From contig CM053033.1 in NCBI GenBank assembly GCA_028564925.1, forward strand, positions 203,832,607 to 203,896,606: 64,000 nucleotides of DNA, read 5' to 3'. A model generated the notes under the pieces. It was given only the letters and a program-made list of their open reading frames with translations. It did no database searches and had not been told where the DNA came from. The DNA comes from Lithobates sylvaticus. Its lineage: Eukaryota; Chordata; Amphibia; Anura; Ranidae. Positions 57,523 through 64,000 of this stretch are shown here, piece by piece (position 1 is the stretch's first letter; every line of letters starts with the position of its first letter). A program made the position numbers and the translations under genes.

Positions 57523-58300
57523 GACTATATAAATGGGAATAGAGTCATGAGCCCCTGTAATTCGCTGAAGGAGTCCTGCCCGCAGGGACGATACGCGTGC
57601 GGGAGGGTAATGTGACGTGACTACAGCCACCTTCCTTGTTTCATGCATGTTATGCAGTATGCCTCACATCCTAGCACTGGGGTTGCAGCGCTATGTTTGT
57701 AAGTAACACTTTTTATCATTATTAAAAGCTGGTTTTAGTTAAAACAGAGAGCACTATATATGTCTCATTGATTTTACATGAACCCTGACTGCATAAGACA
57801 TTTGCCATATTGCTGCAGCATTACTGAAGCTGGATTTCGATCGTTGGATCGGCCGTTAAACAGACTTGCATCCTATGATTGCCCCACTGGGGACTGCTTG
57901 TATGACCTTTCTGTTAACTCAGAGGTCCACAGACTAAGGTGAGCGGCCTGTACCTACGGTGGGGGAAGCACAGATAAGAATGTACACTGTTTACGATCGT
58001 CTTGAGCAACCTGATCACCATTGAGGAGTTTCCTCTTGACTGCTGGTGTCTTCATCATCTTTGGCTTCCCATTATTTCTCATATCTGGGACTTTATGTGC
58101 GTTTTATAGCAGTTGGCTATCATCTTCATGCATTTTAGTCAAATTTTTAGCGCTGCACTATTTTTGTATTTTACGTCTATTTAACGATTGCAATATATTG
58201 GCCTTGAGTGTTCAGCTGCTTAGATTAGGATTTATATTGTGGTTTTGCGCTGACCGAATCCATTTTGGTAAAGTTATAATGTGCTAGTGTACATCGCATA
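57523..58300 (+). other. Unassigned, repeat-like region
   Basis: No gene is recognised. 57568-57603 reads CTGAAGGAGTCCTGCC then CGCAGGGACGATACGCGTG, which resembles a hammerhead-ribozyme core with two changes. 57620-58290 has the look of a dispersed element (for example TTTTTAGCGCTGCACTATTT), but no ends were found. An 88-codon frame at 58021 is not recognisable. Confidence 0.35.
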
Positions 58301-58960
58301 TTAGCACATCATGTGAATCTTACCTTAGAACGGAGCCCTTCCAGCAGCAAGCTGTCACCACTGACAGTTCTTCCATCTTCAGCCGTCTTCCTTTCCGGGT
58401 TTGCATACTCCGGCTTTGTGAGTGTCCGGAACCGCAATGACGCCACTCTCACGCAAAAAGACGCAGGAGCCGTCGTTTACGGCACAGGACTCTAAAGAGC
58501 GCATGCGCCGGGTGATGTCATTGGCTGCATGTACAGTAAATATCTCATAAACCAGGGGTCTCCAAACTTCATAAATAAAGGGCCAGTATACTATCCTTCA
58601 GACTTTAGGGGGATCAGACTGTGCCTAGTGGGAGTAAACAATGTCGGATCTTTGTTATTAGGGGAGAAATAGTTGGTGTCAGTTGGAGGTATAGTGCCCC
58701 ATGATTGTTGTCAGTGGCAGGAATTATGCTCCATCATTGGTGTAGGTGGGAGGAATAGTGCCCCATTGGTGTCAGTGAAAGGAATAATGCCTCAAGGGCC
58801 GGATAAAGGCAAGCAAAGGCTGCATCCGGCCCCAGGGCCGCAGTTTGGAGACCACTGTCCTAAACGTTGCACGTTTGGGAGATATTTACACTACCCATAG
58901 CTAATCCTTATTATAGGCTTACCTATAGGTACAATTCATGTATGGGAGTTTACTCACACT
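58301..58960. repeat. Dispersed element related to 43648, with nested hAT
   Basis: The flanks of the inserted hAT element contain GTAAATATCTC…AAAC and GTTTGGGAGATATTTAC, the same hairpin seen at 43725-43745. They are followed by GGCTTACCTATAGGTAC, matching GGCTTACCTGTAGGTCC at 43690. The GC-rich part (GCGCATGCGCCGGG) is also shared. Ends are approximate. Confidence 0.55.
58553..58857. mobile_element. hAT MITE, CAGGGGTCTCCAAAC ends
   Basis: The ends CAGGGGTCTCCAAACTT and GTTTGGAGACCACTG are inverted, with flanks TCATAAAC / TCCTAAAC (7 of 8 equal). The interior repeats GGTGTCAGT-GGAGGAATAGTGC. It is inserted at the hairpin loop of the surrounding repeat. Confidence 0.83.
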
Positions 58961-58964
58961 TTAA

Positions 58965-59940
58965 CCACCTCGCGACCGCCGGCCGTCTATTGACGGCCAG
59001 GCGGCGCAGCTCTCAGCGCGGGAGGACGTCATATGAGGTCCTCCCCTTTCACGGCCCTCCAGGGAGCGAGCGCCGTGTCACTGGTCACCCGATGCGCGTG
59101 CCCAGCGGCCGCGATGTCCGCTGGGCACCCGCGATTGCCCGGTAACACAGTAGGACCATGAAGCTGTGCATGTAAACACACAGATCAACGGTCCTGTCAG
59201 AGGAGAGGAGCCGATGGTGTGTTCTCTGTACAGAGAAACACTGATCGGTCTCCTCCCCTTGTGAGTCCCCTCCCCCCCACAGTAAGAATCACTCCCAGGG
59301 AACATGTTAACCCCGCCCCGCCCCCTAGTGGTTAACCCTTCAATGCCAGTGTCATTTATACAGGAATCAATGCATTTAAATAGCACTGATTGCTGTATAA
59401 ATGACAATGGTCCCAAAAATGTGTCATAAATGTCCGATGTGTCTGCCATAATGTCGCAGTCACAATAAAAATCGCTGATCGCCGCCATTACTAGTAAAAA
59501 AAAAAAAAATATTAATAAAAATGCTATAAAAAACTATCCCCTATTTTGTAAACGCTATAACTTTTGGCAAACCAATCAATTATCGCTAATTGCGATTTTT
59601 TTTTACCAAAAATATGTAGTAGAATACGTATCGGCCTAAACTGAGGAAAAATAATGTTTTTTATATATTTTTTGGGGATATTTAGTATAGCAAAAAGTAA
59701 AAAATATATATATTTTTTTTAAATTTGTCCCTCTTCTTTTGTTTATAGCGCAAAAAATAAAAACCGCAGAGGGGATCAAATACCACCAAAAGAAATCTCT
59801 ATTTGTGGGAACAAAATTATAACAATTTCATCTGGGTACAGTGTCGTATGACCGCGCAATTGTCATTCAAAGTGCGACAGCGCTGAAAGCTGAAAATGGC
59901 TTGGTCAGGAAGGGGGTGAAAATGCCCTGTACTGAGGTGG
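58965..59940. mobile_element. piggyBac-like MITE with TTAA duplications
   Basis: TTAA lies on both sides (58961-58964, 59941-59944). The ends are CCACCTCGCGACC and GTACTGAGGTGG, of which CCACCTC/GAGGTGG is a perfect inversion. The 976-bp interior goes from GC-rich (GCGGCCGCGATGTCCGC) to AT-rich (ACCAAAAATATG, GGATCAAATACCACCAAA). The same interior occurs, diverged, in 60210-61585. No transposase. Confidence 0.8.
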
Positions 59941-59944
59941 TTAA

Positions 59945-60206
59945 GTGCATTGTGGAGTAAAATAGATATCACCGTATTTATTATAAATTAATAAAGTAGA
60001 CTTTATTATGTGATGCAGAGGATTGGACACATATAAAATAATAAATATATAAATAATATATAATATATATTTATTGTTAATGTTGTGGTAAATTATGTTG
60101 GAAGAAAAGATAAATTGGGGTGTTTGGGAGAGGCAGATATTAATGACAATTAATATTGGGCAGCCTTAGGTAAAAGGGATCAAGTGTGTTCATATCGGCG
60201 AGTATT
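59945..60206 (+). other. AT-rich spacer
   Basis: Contains TATATAAATAATATATAAT-like sequence; nothing else is recognised. Confidence 0.4.
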
Positions 60207-60209
60207 TAA

Positions 60210-60265
60210 CCCTTTTTGGACCACACCATAGCAGATTTACTTCTACAGGGCGGCCTCTGCAGGAT

Positions 60266-60297
<32 letters not shown>

Positions 60298-61585
60298 CGT
60301 GGTTCTGCTCTCCCGCCTAGAGGGCGCACATGCTCACTGTCGTCGAGCCGCTTATGCTGTGATTAATCACAGCAAAAGCCAATTTGTGGGTACCCGTCGA
60401 TCATCAGTAAAACACACAGAACGGACCTCTGCCTATGTAAACAAGGCAGATCTCTATTCTGATAGGTGGGAAAGGAGGGATTTTTTCCCCTGCAAAGCTT
60501 TTTGCAGCTTTTTTTCCCCCTGCAAAGCTGCAAAACTTCCCTTAATAAAAGCAGCACATACAGTACATAAAACCCTGGCTAGGCACACAGTTATCCCTTT
60601 GATCGCCCTAGATGTTTAACCCCTTCCCAGCCAGTGTCATTAGTACAGTGACAGTGCAGATTTTTAGCACTGATCACTGTATTAAGGGTCATACACACGA
60701 TCAGACTTTTTGACAACCAACATGCAAATTAGCTGTTTTGGACCAACATCCGACCGCGTGTACGCTCCATCGGACCAACTTTTTCCAGGTTTCATCGGAC
60801 TTTTGTTGGCTGTGCGAACGGACCAACTTTCTGCCAACAAAAGTCCGATGGACCAAAGTCCGACCGTGTGTACACAAAAAACTGACTTTTGTACAAACCA
60901 ATGCAAAAGATCAGACAACAATACAGAAGTTGACCGGTGGCGGTAAAGAGCAGAAAAAACAAGTGATTTGGTGAAAGTTGGCTGAAAAAGTCCTGCCGTG
61001 TGTATGCAATACCAACTTGGGGCCAACGCCCTTTGGACAAAAATCCACGGGAAAGTTGGTCCACGGTCCGATCGTGTGTATGAGGCTTTAGTGTCACTGG
61101 TTCCTGCAAAGCATCAAAAGTTTCAGTTAGTGTCCGATTGTCTGCCGCAATATCGCAGTCCCGCTATAAGTCGCTGATCGCTGCCATTACTTGTATAAAA
61201 AATAATTCCATAAATATTTACCATAGTTTGTAGATGCTATAACGTTCATGTCAACCAATCAATATACACTTATTGGGGTCTTTTTTTTTTTTCACCAAAA
61301 ACGTAGCAGAATAAATATTGGCCTAAATTTATGAAGACATTAGCTTTTTTAAATTTTTTTATTCGATATGTTTTATAGCAGAAAGTAAAAAATATTGTTT
61401 GTTTTCTAAATTGTCGCACAGAGGTGATCAAATACCACCAAATAGAGGCTCTATTTATGGGAAAAAATTACATAAATGTTATTTGCATGCCCGCACAATA
61501 GTCAGTTAAAGTAATGCAGTGCCGTATCACAAAAAAATGGCCTGGTCCTGAAGAGGGGGGGGTAAATCTTCCGGAGGTCAAGTAG
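60210..61585. mobile_element. piggyBac-like MITE carrying a Harbinger MITE
   Basis: TTAA stands at 60206-60209 and 61586-61589. The right end CCGGAGGTCAAGTAG and interior (GATCAAATACCACCAAATAG) match the TTAA family of 58965, but the terminal inversion is weak. An AT dinucleotide run lies at 60272-60297. The Harbinger MITE at 60685-61087 interrupts it. Its right half also appears in segment Y. Confidence 0.6.
60685..61087. mobile_element. Palindromic Harbinger-type MITE, copy H (complete)
   Basis: The ends AGGGTCATACACACGATCAG and CGATCGTGTGTATGAGGCT are inverted, with TTA on both sides (60682-60684, 61088-61090). The interior (GGACCAACTTTTTCCAGG) defines a third subfamily. Its first-copy counterpart at 52855-53175 has lost the left end. 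Confidence 0.83.
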
Positions 61586-62171
61586 TTAAAGCACTTCAGA
61601 TTTCTTTTTTATGTATAAAGTGAACCTTATTTACTAACATTCACATTGCAGGGTGAACACACACATTTCAACGTGAACAATCTCTATTCCTTTAGTAAAT
61701 CAGTGCCATTGACTTCTAATGAGAAGAGCAATGAAGCATGACCATTGAGCGTGCTTCCATGTACATAAATATTTACGGACTATACTCGGAAACAAGGGTT
61801 TTAAAACATTAACACTCGCTAATAAAAATGATTTGCATTCTCCCCTTCATCACCAGCGTTCGATCGTTAGAGCCTAGAAGCCCAAACCAAAAATAGCAAT
61901 ATCAGTTCACTTAAAATAAAGTTATGACTAATCTGCATACCTAAAAGTTTTAAAAAATTTTAAAGGACAAAGAATGTTTTTTTTTTTTAATACACTCTTT
62001 TAATAAATATCCTACTTAGTTGTAGTTATTATAAACTCACAAATGGACAAAATTGTTACGTGCCGGCTCAAGCTGTCCCAGAGCCTCTCTTTGTGACAAC
62101 ATGAGCTTGTAGGTTTGTTTGTAAAGAAACCCATGTGATCACTATTAGTGGAACCTTGGATTACGAGCATA
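60767..62171. repeat. Segment Y', second copy
   Basis: Counterpart of 52855-54258. Left of it the sequence continues smoothly into 60766 and earlier. On the right it continues past CGAGCATA into AATCCATTCCAGGAG, so here the repeat at this point is complete. Confidence 0.95.
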
Positions 62172-62577
62172 ATCCATTCCAGGAGAATGCTTGTAATCCA
62201 AAGCACTCGCAAATCAAATCGAGTTTCCCCATAGAAGTCAATGGAAATGAAGATAATTTGTTCCGCATTGACTTCTATTACATGCAATACCGCATGTTGC
62301 CAGAGGTGGGGGGGGGCACCGGAGAGCCTCGGAAATACTCGGGGACAGCTCAGCTGAACTCGGAAAGGCTCGGAACAGGACTGGTGCAAGAAATGTTGAC
62401 ACCCTAGGCGAAACCTAATTTTGCCGCCCCCCCTTGGCTCCACACTTTTCCCTGCCCATGTAAACCCCACTTTTTTTAATGAAGTGCCCATCAAATGCAG
62501 CCTCACCAGCGCTCATCAATGCAGCCTCACCAGCGCCCATGAAATGCAGCCTACCAGCACTAATAAACTGTTGGCAC
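62172..62577 (+). other. Repeat-like sequence, no gene
   Basis: 62130-62310 is a dispersed repeat (GGAACCTTGGATTACGAGCA, AAGTCAATGGAAATGAAG and an inverted TTGACTTCTA). 62470-62575 holds a short ATGCAGCCTCACCAGCGC array. No gene. Confidence 0.5.
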
Positions 62578-62579
62578 TA

Positions 62580-62863
62580 CAGGGGGTCCCCGACTTACGA
62601 ACACCCGACCTACGAACAACCCCTACTTACGAACGGGGTGCTGCGGGGACCCTCCGCCATTTTTCTGTGGTTTTCGGCGTCTTTCGGCCGTTCTGCGCAT
62701 GCGCGGCCATACTGAGCGTCGAAGAACGGCAACAGACGGAACATCGGAAATGTCCGGAAATCTCCGTATTTGTCGGTCTGCGCATGCGCGCCGACTTACG
62801 AACATTTCCGACTTCCGTACACGGGGCCAGTCCCTAACGAGTTCGTAACTCGGGGACCCCCTG
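62580..62863. mobile_element. TA-flanked MITE, pogo/Tigger-like
   Basis: The ends CAGGGGGTCCCCGACTTACG and TAACTCGGGGACCCCCTG are inverted, with TA on both sides (62578-62579, 62864-62865). The interior is GC-rich with GCGCATGCGCG. Family is suggested by the TA duplication and end style; no transposase is present. Confidence 0.75.
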
Positions 62864-62865
62864 TA

Positions 62866-63397
62866 TATGTGTAAATCGTGTATTATAATAATAATAATAA
62901 TAATGCAGGGTCCTGGGTTTAGTAACACTTTAAGTTGATGGCATTGCTCTCTACCATGTATTTGGGAACTAGCAAAGATTTGCAGCATGTCTGCACACTC
63001 ATCTGTAATGGGGGGGGGGGGGGGGAGGAGGGTTCCCATGCAAGCACACAGATGTTGCAAGGTCCCGGATACCAGAAACCAGTGATATTTATGCGTATGC
63101 ATGGGCATCCCCCGGGCCACAGATATGCCACATGTCTCTGCCATTTCTCAAAGACCTGCAGTACATCTGTGCATGCACAGGACATTTAAAGATGGTGGTG
63201 CGGAAGAGGGGCAGCATGAGGCAAATATTACAGGAGCAAATTCCTCTTTATCAGGCAGTCAAATAGGATAAACAAGAGGGCTGCCCATATGTACATAAAT
63301 AACTATGAACTATACACAGGGACATGGTTATTACAGTAGAATTTTCACACATTGATAAGATTGCTTAAAGCGGATGTAAACCCATCCATTTAGCAGT
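62866..63397 (+). other. Spacer with microsatellite
   Basis: An ATA/AAT trinucleotide run lies at 62883-62904 and a G run at 63010-63025. 63366-63395 carries TTAAAGCGGATGTAAACCCA, the end motif of the TTAA family at 17245, without a partner. No gene. Confidence 0.5.
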
Positions 63398-63401
63398 TTA
63401 A

Positions 63402-64000
63402 CCACTAGGGATCCACGCTGTAGCGGAACGGCGGCTAAAGCGCGGATCTGACGTCATCCTGTGAAGGGCGCGCACGGCACGCTCTGTGATCAGTGACCCC
63501 TTACCACGTGATCAGCTGTCAGCCAATGACAGCTGATCATGTGATAACAACACAGCCGGTAATCGTCTATTTTTCCGATCACCGGCGGCAGTGAGAGGGA
63601 CATTAGTCCCGATCACTGCAATATGCCCCAGCTCCTTGGTGCCCACCTGTGCCCCCTACAAGTGCCGCCTACCAGTGCCCACCAGCACCACCTGTCAGTG
63701 CCCACCAGCTCCACCTGTCAGTGCCCACATTGCCACCTGTCAGTGCCCACAGTGCCATCTGTCAGTGCCCACATTAAGTGCCTGAACAGTGCTGCACATC
63801 AGTGTCCCTGACCAGTGCCCATCAGTGCCACCTACCAGTGCCCATCAGTGCCATCTATCAGTGCCCATCAGTGCCATCTATCAGTGCCCATCCATGCCAC
63901 CCATCCGTGCCACCCATCCGTGCCCATCAGTGCCATCTTATCTGTCCCCATCAGTACCGACTTATCTGTGCCCATCAGTGCAGCCTATCAGTGCCCACCA
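63402..64000. mobile_element. piggyBac-like MITE, left part, cut by window end
   Basis: It follows TTAA (63398-63401) and begins CCACTAGGGATCC, with a GC-rich head that includes the hairpin GTGATCAGCTGTCAGCC / TGACAGCTGATCATGTG. From about 63630 to the end runs a minisatellite built on CAGTGCCCATCAGTGCCA. The right end lies beyond the window. Confidence 0.6.

Overview
The window looks like nuclear DNA of an anuran amphibian, probably a ranid frog. The evidence is one large coding exon of a vertebrate sodium/calcium exchanger (SLC8A2, NCX2) set in very repeat-rich, non-coding DNA of the kind typical of large frog genomes: long palindromic MITEs of PIF/Harbinger, hAT, piggyBac-like and Tc1/mariner type, L1-like LINEs, LTR elements and internally expanded minisatellites. 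The species assignment is inference; the exon and the element structures are read from the sequence.

Host gene. Only one host coding segment is supported: 20514-22264 on the + strand, the big coding exon of SLC8A2. It has a strong splice acceptor before 20460 and a consensus donor (GTAAGT) at 22265. Everything after 22264 is best read as intron, because none of the small downstream exons or the C-terminal membrane half could be found. The sequence before 20460 is intron 1 or upstream DNA.

Layout. 1-2200: Harbinger MITE, minisatellites and a GC-rich stretch. 2200-3722: a solo LTR and a 5'-truncated L1, both in an older repeat. 5800-15447: a nested stack, in which a hAT element is flanked by a nearly intact full-length L1 on the minus strand, and that L1's downstream target duplication was later split by a 3-kb LTR element with one long Gag-position frame and no polymerase. 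15800-20340: MITEs, including a TTAA-flanked element carrying two further MITEs. 22265-49500: intron with hAT, Harbinger and Tc1 elements, among them a hAT element swollen by a 25-bp minisatellite, an L1 fragment folded into an inverted duplication, a Harbinger derivative that still encodes part of a transposase, and a young Tc1 element with indistinguishable 214-bp inverted repeats. 50049-62171: a large, very similar tandem duplication (X-Y-X'-Z-Y') in which the first copy has lost about 3.7 kb. 62172-64000: MITEs and a minisatellite cut by the window end.

The elements do not form a pathway with the exchanger gene. They record successive insertions whose order can be read from target-site duplications. 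The structures most worth following up are the polymerase-less LTR element, the link between the palindromic MITEs and a Harbinger transposase remnant, the 5' end of the frog L1 with a YY1-like motif placed as in mammalian L1, and the duplication/deletion at 50-62 kb, which may be real or an assembly artefact.
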